From Perkinsus olseni (taxonomy: Eukaryota > Perkinsozoa > Perkinsida > Perkinsidae): a stretch of DNA of 60,436 nt. The translations under genes and the position numbers were made by a program. Positions within the stretch are counted from its first letter, which is position 1. Each line of letters begins with the position of its first letter. The notes under the pieces were generated by a model. The model made no database searches. It was not told the DNA's origin and worked only from the letters and a program-made list of their open reading frames with translations. Location: contig JABANP010000315.1 in the NCBI GenBank assembly GCA_013115135.1, positions 1 through 60,436 of the forward strand. Reading direction: 5' to 3'. Shown here in pieces: positions 23,404 through 34,703 of the stretch.

Positions 23404-24325
23404 AGCGGCATCCGATAGTCCAGTGCAGCAACGTGGAGTCGAAGTGAGTAGGGGTCTCGATTGGGTAGGACAATCCTCTTCCACAGGCACTTTCTGCAAT
23501 ATGGTTTTCCTCTGCTACTGTGTCTCATGGTCATCTGCAGCGTGTATCAAGTTATCGTCTTTGAAGCCATCGGTGCTGCTAATGACATGCCCGCCTAGTG
23601 CTCACTGACGTATTCATTTTCCGGCCCCGGCGGGGGTTGCACACTATATATGGTAAACGTTTCATGTGAATTAGACAAAATGAAGCCAACGAGAACGCTG
23701 CAGCTTGTTGACATGCCATGACGTGAGTGACTGTCTCAAAGCTTACCATTTGGTACTTGGCCTTCGTCAATGGAATAGGTGAGCTGAGTCCTTTGCTTTC
23801 GAAAGTCGAGAGCTCCTAGTAGGGCATCGAATGAGTAATAGCGTTGATGCCGTCAGCTGTGAGCGATACTGCTCATCCGTGACTACCTGTCATCATAGAC
23901 ATAGAGCCTTATACACTTCCGAAGTGCCTGCACACCGCCTACAACGATAGACGCTTCCTGCTTGAATTGAAGCGATTGAACTACACGGAGGTGCATAAAA
24001 TCAACGCCATGAACCGAGTTGATGGCCATGCCATGGCGGCCGATAAGCCACCGACGGGCCAGTTTTGGCATGGCCTGTTGCCAACGATTGTGGAGGCGTT
24101 GCCACGTAAACATAGACCGTTGTGGGGAAGAATTGGACAGTGCTGGCGACTTCGAGAGAGCTTTCAGGAGATTTCACTCTCTGAGATGCACCGCATGATA
24201 TCTGCCGCAGACTCGCACAACCTCACCCGGTGACTGTCGGGGCGTGATAAGCTGGCCGTTACAGCAGATGAGGTGGAATCGAAGCATTCCGGTATACCGA
24301 TCCGAGGCGGCACGAATTATTATCA
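23404..24325. other. Mostly unassigned; possible small plus-strand exon
   Basis: No domain recognised. A plus-strand stretch at about 23930-24233 looks coding by composition (LNYTEVHKINAMNRVDGHAM, GRIGQCWRLRESFQEISLSE) and ends in TGA at 24231-24233, but lacks a convincing start and could be a small gene or a 3' exon. The minus-strand frame over the same bases is likely its shadow. Confidence 0.3.
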
Positions 24326-24397
24326 GCCACTTTAGCTTAGTGGTAGAGCGTCTGCTTCGTAAGCAGAAGGTCGTCAGTTCAATCCTGGCAAGTGGCT
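24326..24397 (+). tRNA. tRNA-Thr (anticodon CGT)
   Basis: A complete 72-nt cloverleaf. The acceptor arms GCCACTT and AAGTGGC pair fully; the D arm is GCTT/GAGC-type with AGTGGTA loop; the anticodon stem TCTGC/GCAGA encloses TTCGTAA, giving anticodon CGT (reads ACG, Thr); the T arm GTCAG-TTCAATC-CTGGC has one G-T pair. CCA is not encoded, as in eukaryotes. No T4 run follows within 25 bases. It stands alone, 26 bases before the ATG of the next gene. Confidence 0.93.
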
Positions 24398-24422
24398 TAT
24401 TCGTAGCAACGTCGAGTCCGTG

Positions 24423-27400
24423 ATGCAGGAGTCCCGCCGGCATCACTTTCTCCGCCTTCGCGAGGTAGTGAAGGCCGCAAAGGTCTCGTAGCAATCCTGT
24501 ATCCCGGTAAAGCCAGCATTAATAGCTTGGAGAGTCATTTCGTCACTAGTCTTTACCTCTCGCTCGACTTGATCCCTCCGTTTCGTTGCCTGTCTGGCTG
24601 CTCTTCTGAGTGAAGCGCTGAGCAATATTCTTTTGAACAAACAAGCGCATCGCTGAGGTTCCAGTTATCTTTCCAAGTTGAGCAGAATGCTGTACAGTCC
24701 AGAACAGTTGAAGGAGAGCATACGTCAATCCAATGTGAAGATAGGAGGGAGCGAAAAGCCGACGTAACCACTTCCTGGTGATCTGCCATGTGATCATACT
24801 TCCCCGAGAGGCAGGTACATCACGGTAGCCGCGGAGTCCTTCGTGCCGCATGCGATCCAGCCGGCTGACTTTAGCGCACACAAACAGAATGCTGCGTAAG
24901 AGAAACATACCCTTCTATTCAGGAAGGCATCGCTCAACCTTGGTGTCTCATTGCCATGCTCAGGCTCTTGCGGAGATCCAACATTCATCTTGCGCAGAAC
25001 AACAAGTTCGATCCCTACCTCAGAGATCGGCAGACCAGCATCAGCAAGTCTGCGTACACATTGGGCGCGATCACGATACCCGAGGGCAGGGGATGTCAAG
25101 TACGAGCACTGCAATTGAAGCGGCTCCTCTGCAGCACACTCTTCAGCTTCGGTAAAGGACCGTCTGGCCGAAATGCAGATGAGCAGAAGAAGGATCTGGA
25201 AAGCTCGCACTTCGCTTTCGGATATCGCCCTCCGACGTACCTAGTGGTAGCTGAGCTCAACAACGTGATGTACCCTGCCTGTCTTCAGACCGAGGATGTA
25301 TCAATCCATTGTTAAAGGAGATCAGGAAACAACCTCCAAGGCCTTGCTGACTACAGAAGGTACCGTCAGACACCCTGGCAGCTCCATTGATACTCGGAAC
25401 TGGCCTCAACAGTGCTTTCCGGTGGTGTCACCACGCTTAATGAGGCCTCACAGGTGCTGATGTCACTGGAGCGAAAGAAGGTCGGGAGAGGCTAACCAAA
25501 CAGCTTCGGGCGCAGTCCATATGTTTCGGTTCGGATGGGCCGACGTAGGTGACTGCCTTTCTTTAGGGAGAGCTAGTCCGAGCATGCAGGTATAAATCCA
25601 CCTCGGCTGCTGCCCTCGTGGACCACACTAGAGGGGGATCGACCAAGACAGGCGCAGACCCTCGGGCAGCCAGGTGAGCTTCTCAAAGGATGTTGGACCT
25701 CATTGGCTGCGTTCGTGGCGGCGGACGAGACGGCCCTATCCCTGCAGGGAATGTGCAGCGAGACTTCGACTGAGCAACTTCAACCTTGCGGGGTACTCCA
25801 ATCAGCCGCCCGAGTTCAGCACAACCACAGGCGATGCTCACAACGAGGAGGTGGCCAGGAGCTCTGCGGCAGAGCCTCTGCCATAATCAATCCAAGCTGT
25901 GAATCAGGTCCACCGTATGAATGATGAGCAGCGGCGTAAGGGGATATCCTCGGTCGAAGCTGACGTGAAGCGGCGCAACTACAAAGCCAGTTTCCACCTA
26001 GGGAACGACAAGCCCCTGTAGGGGACGTTATCAGCACCGTTCAACGGAGCCTGGGGTCTATGCCTAGTTACACATCCGAGTCAACAGACCGATATTCGGC
26101 CAATTATGAGGCGTTCCTGGAGGCTTGCAAGCATCCACAGGGAGTTAGTCAGGCCGAGAAAGATGACCTCCGACGGCAGCACTTCGTACGGAATGAGCCT
26201 GTGTCCCGCGTGTCTCTCCAATTCAGTGATTTGGTAGGATTTTGGTATGAGCAACTGTGATGAGGACGCTCGCAAGGACAGGATGGAAAGTATCTCCGCG
26301 ACCACGTGAGGGTCTATAATGGCACGGCCTGCAAGCTTCCCGTCACCAATGGCAGGTACAAAGACCACACCCACGCGATGGTAGCTGATAACACTCGGGA
26401 GGAGATGCTCAGGGTGGGAGGGGCATCAAGGCGATTTCCGCCGAAGATGTGCTGTCGTCTCAGTTGAAGGCGGACTTGAGAAAGCCTCACTTCTCGCTCG
26501 CTAGCCAGTCACAGAGCTCCGCGGGTGTCGGTGTACCGAGTAGCGTAAGCAAGGCAACGTGAGTCCAGGAGGCGGTCCGGTGGACGGCTCACTTGTGTTT
26601 TCCTTAGATATACTTTACCCCCTGTCTCGGCCTACTTGGAAGGGGCTGACTCTAACGTTCGTCAGGAGCGCAAGAACGACCTAGAATCAGCGTAAGATCT
26701 CTCTGCGACAACCGTGTTACTGGGCCGCTTGAAGGGAAAGGGGCAGGCTCGAGATGGAGGTGTGTTGTCGGCAGGCACTTTGTATTTGGTATTGGTAAAG
26801 AAGAAGAGCTATGCAATTTACGGTCGTCATCAGTTTCCAAAAACTCATACGCGGCTATCCCAGCTAAGGCGTAAGCCCTCTCGTCATCAGGCCGACGGAA
26901 ACGGCATCCCACCATAGATACGAGGAACGAGGCCTGGACCCTCGCCTCAAGGCTGATTTGCGAACGCATCACTTCGAGCTTGGAGTGCCGGGGGGAGGGT
27001 TCGGGTCCAAAGGACTGCCATCGACCACCTCACGAGACGCCTACAGGTATCCGTCGGCCGTCGGCGCAGCGTCGGGCGATGGTTCCGACCAATTGGGTTC
27101 AGGAAGCATCAGGACGCCAAGCCGGCGAGCATGCCCGAGGAAGTCCGGAAAGATTTGCGAGCCTCACATTTCGAGATCGGCCGAGGGACAGCCAAGCCAG
27201 AGGACTGGCAGACGATGCAGGTGATCGGCGCTCTGTTGTGCATCCCGCCGCAGCCACCTCTTCCTCCAGACCATGGCGATGGTGGCTCACCCGATCCAGT
27301 CGAACGAGCTTGATAAGGCCTTGAAGGCAGACCTCAGGGCTTCCCACTTCAGTATCGGCGCGCCCGAAAAAACAGCAGAGGTAGGACTCCTTTGTAGGCT

Positions 27401-27500
27401 CTCCACAGTGGTAGGTGCACTGCAGGCTCGAACGATAACGCAGACAGCGTACGTATGGCCGGACCTCAACCTGGCGCCCGCTGCTGTGAAGGGCGTGTGA
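24423..27500 (+). CDS. Protein of about 13 short 'S-x-F-x-L-G' repeats, multi-exon
   Basis: Repeated short motifs occur on the plus strand, roughly one per small exon: ESIRQSNVKIGGSEKP (about 24718), KASLNLG (24927), LLRRSNIHLAQNN (24967), ISKSAYTLGAI (25040), DLESSHFAFGYRPP (25194), LRLSNFNLAGYS (25767), YKASFHLGNDKP (25981), DLRRQHFVRN (26166), DLRKPHFSLASQ (26474), DLRTHHFELG (26954), DLRASHFEIG (27146), DLRASHFSIG (27335). The consensus is [DK]-L-[RE]-x-S/x-[HN]-F-x-[LI]-G. An ATG at 24423 (MQESRRHHFLRL) is a possible start. GT-AG introns such as the one ending at 24831 join KPT to YITVAAESF in frame. I do not recognise the family. Short evenly spread motifs of this sort are typical of proteins that bind a regular lattice, such as microtubule-inner or microtubule-associated proteins; that is speculation. 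One gene or two cannot be decided. Confidence 0.5.
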
Positions 27501-27654
27501 TGCTGAGCAGTTATACATTGCCCATGCATAGTATGATACACAAGTTGTCCACTCCCACGGGATGATTGAGTTTGTCAACTAGACCCCCTTGGACAACCCG
27601 CTGCAGCCTGGGTGCCACTCAGTGCCCTACAGGAATGATCGCCTTCATCGTTGT

Positions 27655-28429
27655 ATGATGTCCTCCACCGCCGATCCATCTCCCACGCATGGGGTCACCT
27701 TCCTCACTGACCTGCCCGAGAGCAGTCAACCTGTGAAGAGAGCTGCTGGTGGCGTCCTCGCACGGTTGAAGCCGAAGGGCCCATCATCGTGCTCCGCGGG
27801 CGGCAGTGATCTCAAGTTCCTCGAGAAGATACACTTCGCGCCTCCCTCTACCGATTACTACGACTCCTTCCCGATGAAGCCTGGCGTCGACTACCTAGGC
27901 TCCCTTGCTCGGTTCAGAGACCTCGAACGGATGCAGCTGATGTTGGGCCAGCTGCGAGTCCGTTGGCCCAAGACCTGGTGCTTCTGTGGACTCGACACCT
28001 ACCTCTTCAACAGCAGCCCCAAGAGAGACGGCATCACGGTCGAGTAAGCACGCACCGCGAAGGATTCCATTCTGGACGGTATTGGTCAGATACGATTTCG
28101 ATCGAGAAAGTGAGGCTGTTCGAATATCGAAGCTTGAGAGAGAGCTGGACAAGGCGGCCCCCGCCTTTGTTTTCAAACAGCGTTCTTACGGCGCCAACAG
28201 CCACCTCCAGCGAACTGCCACTACGGCCCTGAACCTCAACAATGCCTTGGTGAGGTTGCAGGAAGCCGGGGGCGGTCAGTCAACCCAGCTGCTCCAAAGA
28301 TTCATCAGGGGTGCCGGTGAGCAGGCGTGCATAACAAGGGTCTGCTACCGATGCAAGTATCCGAGGAAGCCCGTGGGTTACTCGCTCGCTAATGGTTATA
28401 CACCGTCTGATCTCGGAAGACCCAAATAG
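27655..28429 (+). CDS. Uncharacterised two-exon protein, about 242 residues
   Basis: ATG at 27655 (MMSSTADPSPTHGVTFLTDL) leads into exon 1. A 46-nt intron (28044-28089) joins DGITVE to YDFDRESEAVRISKLERELD in frame; exon 2 ends at the TAG 28427-28429. The middle carries HFAPPSTDYYDSFPMKPGVD and the second exon RSYGANSHLQRTATTALNLN and an end with two Cys (RVCYRCKYPR). No family recognised. It follows the repeat gene on the same strand by about 150 bases. Confidence 0.6.
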
Positions 28430-28559
28430 CGATCACAACGACTTGACCCAGCAATGCTGCGCGTCGACAGAGACCTCCGTCCCCGGTGGCCTGGTGGTGT
28501 TCAAGCGAAGCAGCGGCAGTGCACTCGAAGAGGCCGCCCGAAGTCGCAGAGCGCATGCT

Positions 28560-30758
28560 GAGGTTTTCTGAGAGCTACTTCATGCTCAAGCTGGAGTGGA
28601 TTGTTGTCGACGTCCTCACTGACGGAGAGGGAAATTGTGGTGCTTGCAAGGTGAGTCAGCAGTGCACTTCTTTAGGAGGAGAAGCTCATGTCTCCTCAGG
28701 TGAAGTCCTTCCGGGTCGCTAGTGTTTGCCGGCCACCCAGGCGCTCCTTGGCGCGCCCAAAGGAGGACCCCACAAGCCCGAACGGGAAGCTGCAGTTGGC
28801 CTTGTTGGGCCAAGAGACAGAAGAGCAGGAGGGCGTTGGTGGCACGGCAACCGAGCTTGAGAAACGCCGAGCGAAAGCTCTGGGCGCCTCCGTGAAGCCG
28901 AGGCTAACTTGCAGTCTCTGCCGATGCACTATGGGCACTCAGTTTCAGACCATGACGGGTCGGATGCTCCTCTGGCTGTGGCATTCCCTCCGAGCTCGCG
29001 AGGTTCATGTCTTCCCACCCCTTCAGAGCAGTGCCTTGGCATCGACGAGTCACCTCACGAATAGTCACAGAGTGTGTCAGCTCTGCTGGTCTGTGTTCTT
29101 GGCAGAGAAGGAGCTGTGGAAAGCCCACAGGGCGATAGCGCGGGTCGTGACCAACATGGAGCCTCCGGGTGGGGACGACGACGATAATTTTGACTTCGTT
29201 GGCCTACTGGAGGACCTCCCCCTTGTTGGGAATATCCGCACTCACAAGAAAGGCGCGTCGAAGCATCCCAACCGACAGCCAGTAGATTCCAAGCTTCTCG
29301 CCATTCGCGACGCGGCATCAACTGCTCCCGTGCGGGAAGCCATGGGCTGGCCGGAGCCGCGGTCAGAGGCTTCCAGTTCGGCGAGGAAGGGCTGCAGTCT
29401 CCCCGGCCCGAGTACCTGCACCAGTGGCGGTTGATGGTCCTGCTCTGGTCGCTCGAGGGGGTGCCGGAATCCAGTGCCGCTAACAAGTCGATCCAGTACG
29501 AGGTCCTCGGCATGAAGAGGCGATTCCCCCTGCCGGCCGGCCATCACGACGTCGCACCTATCGGTCGAATCGGCCTGCATTATCTCTTCTCCACAGCTGC
29601 TCGGCCAACTCTGTCCAACACATATGTGGAGTTCCTTGTTACTGCTGATGGCTCGCTCTATCGTGGACGCTGTTCTATAGACCACCTCCCTGGGCTCACC
29701 AAGCGGACGGTTCATGTCGTTCTATCGGCGACCGGTCCACGGCGAACCATCTCATTGAAGGTCACGCTTGGGACGGCACGAGATGGTGCACTGCATCGCG
29801 ACTATTGTGATGTGCAGAGGGTACTCGATGGGGTGTTCACTGTGGCCCCTGGGAGGTTCTACAGCAGCCCCCATCCTCTCCCTACGCCATGGATAGAGAC
29901 CTTCCAAGAGTGTACGAAGGCGTGCGCAATAGAGAGAACTGCGACACCGGCTATGGCGAGCTCAGCTGCCGCTACGACCATTGGGGATGCAGTCGCCGAG
30001 GCGAGCAATGAGAAAACAGCGGAGTCATCGGCAAGCCCGCCGATCTCTCGGCCAACTACCGCAGATCGGAGCACCAGGCCGCCGTCAGCTCAACAACTTT
30101 TCGAAAGCGACAGAAGGACCGTCGGACGCATGCTTCCCCGGAGCCGGCTACTCTCCAGACGTTCTGACTCTCTCGGGTTTCTTAACAGACCCAGAAGCGC
30201 CTTCACGAGGCTCAGCCATTCAGCTACAGAGAAGCATGTTGCTCAAGTGCTGGGTTCTCACAAGCTCAGGGAAGCAGAGGAAGCGAGAGTAAACGAGCAT
30301 TTGGAAAAGCTCCGGCAGAAAATCGGACGAAGCTCGGTGAGTACACGGGTCACTCAGTAAGATCGCCCGGTGACCTCGTGGGTTTTACCAGGTGAGATCC
30401 ACAACGCGTTCGCTCCCTTCCACAGGAAAACAACATGACGGTCGCGGCGGCCGCGACTTTTCGACTAATAAACCTTCCCCAGCACCTCCCCCGGCCGTAT
30501 CACACGTATGGTAGGAGACGCTGGAATGAGCGCAGTGGCTTATCTCAGGTTTTCCGACTGGTCCAGCCGGAAGGATCGGTGGGGATGCCGAGAATTCCCA
30601 TAGCGGTTTGGAAGCAGCCGGCAACACCGGTAGGGAAGATCCAAGAAACCCTTCGTAAACTCCAGTTGCGTGGTGCTGGATGTCGTCAAGCTACTGTATT
30701 TTCAATCTCCTCGGATAACCAACGCTCTACGAGCCCTCTAGCATATCGACTTACTTAG
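28560..30758 (+). CDS. Uncharacterised protein with Cys-pair motif and beta-rich domain
   Basis: An exon reads ESYFMLKLEWIVVDVLTDGE then GNCGACK; an intron after K (28660-28708, gtgagtcagc to cctcag) joins VKSFRVASVCRPPRRS in frame. The same frame carries two Cys pairs (LTCSLCRC, RVCQLCWS), possibly a zinc site, then an acidic loop (GGDDDDNFDFVGLLEDL). From about 29370 another frame continues (FQFGEEGLQSPRPEYLHQWR) with a beta-rich region (NTYVEFLVTADGSLYRGRCS) and a basic, coiled-coil end. A gtgagt intron from about 30338 to 30423 continues into ENNMTVAAAATFRL. The change of frame near 29340-29370 lacks a clean intron, so this may be two genes or carry a frameshift. No name can be given. Confidence 0.42.
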
Positions 30759-31056
30759 CTAGTATCGTTCATTTGCCTGTCAGGGAGGGCCAGAGGGTGA
30801 AGGAGCCTGAGGCGGCCCGCGTCAGCACTGGAATACCAACGCGGGCAGAAGCACTGAGCTACGGACCATGTGTGAACCATGGACTCGCTGCTCATAACGA
30901 ATGATGTAACATTTACTGAGTAACATCGGGAAGAGTCTTGAGCTCAGTGTACTGGGTGTATGTCATGCCGCCGCTATGTCTGCATACAGTTGATAAGTGA
31001 ACACCACCACTTTGATGGGCATACTAGATAACACAACGGGGATTTTCTTGTGAGAC
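30759..31056. other. Intergenic, convergent 3' ends
   Basis: Separates the plus-strand gene above from the end of LST8 on the minus strand. I see no gene or structured element in it. Confidence 0.45.
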
Positions 31057-32978
31057 TCAATCTTCATCATCCAGTTCTTGTAAAGTCTTACCGAAGTCAT
31101 TTCCCTGCGGCAAATCAAGCCAACCTGGCCGGGAGGGTATCGGCGACTGGGAGTGCCCTTCTATCAACGCTATGGAGGTGACGCCCATCGGCCGTGCCTT
31201 GGGGGCTCGATACTCCCGGAGAGGTCTGTCGACACCACTCTGAGATCAACAGGACCATCCGTTGAGCATCACCGTGAGAATGGCTCACCCGCGACTGCTG
31301 CTGTCCAGTATTGCTGAGGTCCCATAAACGAACCACACCATCACTGCAGGCGGTGTAGAAAGACCTTCTGTCAGCTCCGAAGGCGCAGTCCCACACCCAT
31401 CGTGGATGCCCATTAAAACCACATTGTCGCGAGAATCCGTCACTGAGCAGTTGAACTCATATTATGGGATCTTGAGAACTGTCTCACCTGTGGGACTGCC
31501 AGATCTGCGCCGTACCGTCGCTACTGCAGGTTGCCAGCAATCGTGCAGGGCCGGGGAGCAAATCGAATCTACAACGGGTATCTTGTAAAGGTGGGGAATC
31601 CCTCCACGACCTACTTTCAGCACGTAGGCATCGTGTGCGTCCAGGACGTTGAGTGGAACCCAACTGCTTGATTCCGCATCCTCAGTGAAGGAATCTCCGA
31701 ACTCAGAAAATCGTTCCTGGGAAAATAGGATTCCTGTCCATCAGCGCAGGCGCGGTCACACAGCCGAAGTGTCATCGAGATCCACACTTACGATAGACGG
31801 TGTCGTCTGGGAACCGCCATGATTGGGTTGGCTCTGTTGGTCGTTGGATTCATCCGATGATGAAGATGATGCACTTTTCAATGCCGACGGTGCAGCTGCA
31901 ATGCAGCGAGTGAGCAAGAGCCAGTCTAGAACACCGTTACCATCATTCTCGAGACCATTTCGTGCATAAACCTCAGGCGTCTGCGGCGGAGTGGTATCGT
32001 GCTGATCGCCGGACACGCGCCAAGAAAAGCAGAACCCCTTATGGTTGGCTGCCACTACAGTCACATCATCGCTGGATGGATCGGCGTACCTAACCTCGCG
32101 TGAGTGCCTCCCCGCTACACCGATCGGTCACGCTACGTTGGAGCCACTGCTATGGATTTAATAGGAGACCCTCCTGAGTCGGGAACCTCTGTCCACGCCT
32201 AAATAACCATGGTTCGAGGCAGAGAGGATTTTACAGGTAGCGTACTCTGTTCGCTGTTAGGTCCCATACAGCAACTTGGCCGCTGGCGTCACCACACAAG
32301 ACTTCAGCTTGGTTCGGGTGGAAGCACAGAGCAGTGTATCGCACCACCGCTACCATCAGGCTGCTGGTTTTTGAAGCACCTGTGGCAGGAGGAGGTCATC
32401 AGCTGCATGACCCCTCAGCAAGGCTCACATCTGGAAGCTCTTCTCATCATCTACGGGAGCTCGCCGGTCCCAGACCTTTGCTGTGCCATCTTCTGACGAG
32501 GTGACGAACCATCTGCCAAGGAGTCCTTCAATTGAGCAGTCCTGCATTTCCTGTCTTACTTCGCGTCCTCCTCAAAACTCACGCTCGTGACGTTATCCCG
32601 ATGGCCGCCTTCATAGCTTGAATACGGCGCTGTAGTGTACTCACAGTCGAAGATCCTCACCCAAGGATTCCCCGCTGCAGCCACGAAACGGTCGTCAGGG
32701 GTGAGCTCCAGGCAATTGACATGACCATCAATCACATTGCCATATTGAGCGCCACCTAGACTGTTACATCACAGCGGTTGGCGTTGATGGGAGGGCTTAC
32801 CTGCAGGTAGCCCGACTCCCTCCACCCCTGGTACCCTGGACCCCGGGCCGCCGATGGTCTTGATCATCTCTCCGGTGACGGTGTCGTAGAACTTGATATC
32901 CTCGCTGTACCCAGCTGCAAGGATTATACCACCAGCGCCTCCGCTGTAGCTGATACCGCCAATTCCAAGACTAGACAT
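31057..32978 (-). CDS. LST8: LST8, WD40 subunit of TOR complexes
   Basis: LST8 is the seven-bladed WD40 partner of the TOR kinase in TORC1 and TORC2. Blades appear in order on the minus strand from ATG 32978: IILAAGYSEDIKFYDTVTGE; HVNCLELTPDDRFVAAAGNP then WVRIFD; RWFVTSSEDGTAKVWDRRAP; YTALCFHPNQAEVLCGDASG then QVAVWDLTAN; VTVVAANHKGFCFSWRV; LDAHDAYVLK and LLATCSSDGTAQIWQSH; and HPRWVWDCAFGADRRSFYTA with VVRLWDLS. These match LST8 blade by blade, including NPWVRIFD and RWVWDC. Seven or more short introns interrupt it. An unusual acidic Ser-rich insert (about 31760-31990, SASSSSSDESNDQQ) lies between the blades ending FSWRV and the LDAHD blade. The stop is TGA at 31057-31059 after KTLQELDDED. 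Confidence 0.92.
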
Positions 32979-33368
32979 GGGTTGGGTGGTGCATCAAAAC
33001 AAGCTGGCTGAGGGATGGCACGTCGGGGCTCGGTGGAAACAGGAGGCCGCTCGAAAATCCAAGATTCCAGCCACTTCGCTCTCGCGTAAGAAATGACGCA
33101 AACAATAAGGTGTGAATGGCTCATCGTCCCCGGAGTACGGTTGGGTCGAATACAGTAGTTGTGAGGAAAAGTGCAACCTGCGACGGGCAGCGCGGTCAGT
33201 CGGACCACATCCCGGGCGCGCGCTAACTTCAGTGCACAACGCGCTCGCCCGAGTAAGCGCGCGACCAACGCGCCGCGGCCGGTCGTCGAGGCTGCATGCT
33301 TGCACGTCTTGGGCAGCTCGAAGAAAGGTCTCGACAGTAGTTATTATCTGTCATACCACTCTCGTACG
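32979..33368. other. Divergent promoter region between LST8 and the next gene
   Basis: About 390 bases between two gene starts pointing away from each other. It is notably CpG-rich near 33200-33300 (runs such as cgcgcgc and gcgcgcg). No TATA-like element stands out and I see no conserved ORF. Confidence 0.4.
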
Positions 33369-34380
33369 ATGTCCAGCTCCAGTACTTGTGCCTCGTCCAT
33401 CGAACTGATACCGGCGGCTCCGATATTCATCAGGAGCTTCGGACAGAGGAAAGATGGACTGTTGGGTTATCTGGTGAGCCGCCGTCTCGCTCCATCACGG
33501 AAGCTGTGCAACGTCTGATTATCTTTAGTGATAAAAATAAGGCTGGGTTTAAGTTGAAGGCCCGCGGCGATGACCACAACCTTCAGATGGTCGCCTGTGA
33601 GGGCGAGTACCGCTCCATCTCACTGTGAGGTGCATTCCTTCCACGATCATCAGAACGAGCTGATGATCAGGCACCCGGGAAGCCGCAAGAAGGAGAAGAA
33701 AACCAACCCCTCTGCTGAGGGGGCTCAGAGGCGACGCAGGGAGCAGCCATTGGAGGCTCAGCTATCGGTGTCCCACCTGGTAGGGTAGGCTTCCTTCGTT
33801 CTTCGAAATCGATTTTTCTTCAGTCCAAAGCACAACATATTCTACACCGATTTTGTCACTGCGTTTCAACTACGGAGGCACAGAGACGGAGTTCTCGATG
33901 GACCTCCGTCCAGTGGACCATTGGTGCCGTTGTCGCACCAGCGACGACTCGAGTGTACCGAGATCGAACGGGAAGAACAGACGACTCACGGTGCACTTGG
34001 GTGACGGGGAGAACCCCTCTTACTTCTTTAAGGTCGTCGACGATGCGGGCAAGGTGAGCCTCTCAGCCCCTCTCCCGGTCACATTTGTACCGCCCTCAGG
34101 TGTGCTTGAAAGTTGTTAGGAGCCAGGCAGCTGGGGCGAACACGGAGGGAGACATCCTCGGTCTGACCTACAAGGAGCCGTTCAACACTGCGGCGGCCTT
34201 CGGAATCACCACTGCCGTGATGACCGCCTGGAAGGAGAGCCATCCTAGCGGTAACTTGCTGAGGCGGTTAATGAAGAAATGCACGACGAGTGTTCCTAAG
34301 AGCCCCGAGGAGCTCCTGAAAGTAGCGAAAGGTGCGGTAGTCTGCGGCGTCATGAAGAAGAAAATTTCAGAGAAGAAATG
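33369..34380 (+). CDS. Uncharacterised multi-exon basic protein
   Basis: ATG at 33369 (MSSSSTCASSIELIPAAPIF) or an exon in another frame begins the gene. Coding segments continue as DKNKAGFKLKARGDDHNLQM (33530-33620), RKKEKKTNPSAEGAQRRRRE (33685-33745), FNYGGTETEFSMDLRPVDHW (33860-33925) and TVHLGDGENPSYFFKVVDDA. A clear intron (gtgagcctct to cctcag, 34053-34099) joins DAGK to VCLKVVRSQAAGANTEGDI. The end is a Lys-rich tail with TGA at 34378-34380. No domain recognised; the alternating hydrophobic pattern in the third and fourth exons suggests a beta-sandwich. The first intron phase could not be reconciled. Confidence 0.42.
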
Positions 34381-34703
34381 ACCAAGGGCATGCATCATGA
34401 CCGACTTGCTGTGAACGAGATCCCTGTTGTGTTGTAGAGAAGTGACCGAGGGTCGCCAGAGTGGCCCCATTGACCCTTAATGAACCCAAAACGGCCGAGT
34501 AAGCTCGCCCAAAATGTTAACCATTATTGGTAGTGGAACGTGGTAAAGCGGTAGTAAGAAACATACGTTACAATAGACGTCTGAGACGACTACTAGGAGG
34601 AAGAGGACAGCAGCACTTGACCGGGTGCATACGTTCGAGAGACGGGCGTATCGATTACCTGCCATTACGTGGTGCATCTCGGAACAAGTCCTCAGGGATT
34701 TGC

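Noticed and set aside
24174..24494. Minus-strand open frame crossing the tRNA-Thr
   Set aside because: It reads through a well-formed tRNA gene and has no domain.
24553..25210. Minus-strand secreted Cys-rich protein (hydrophobic start near 25205, then ECAAEEPLQLQC and DCTAFCSTW)
   Set aside because: The apparent start codon is GTG, the exons do not join cleanly, and the plus strand over the same bases carries the S-x-F-x-L-G motifs shared with exons further on.
28540..28580. CpG-rich runs (for example 33200-33300 and 46130-46150) as specific regulatory elements
   Set aside because: They fall between divergent genes, which is expected of promoters, but no defined motif can be named from sequence alone.
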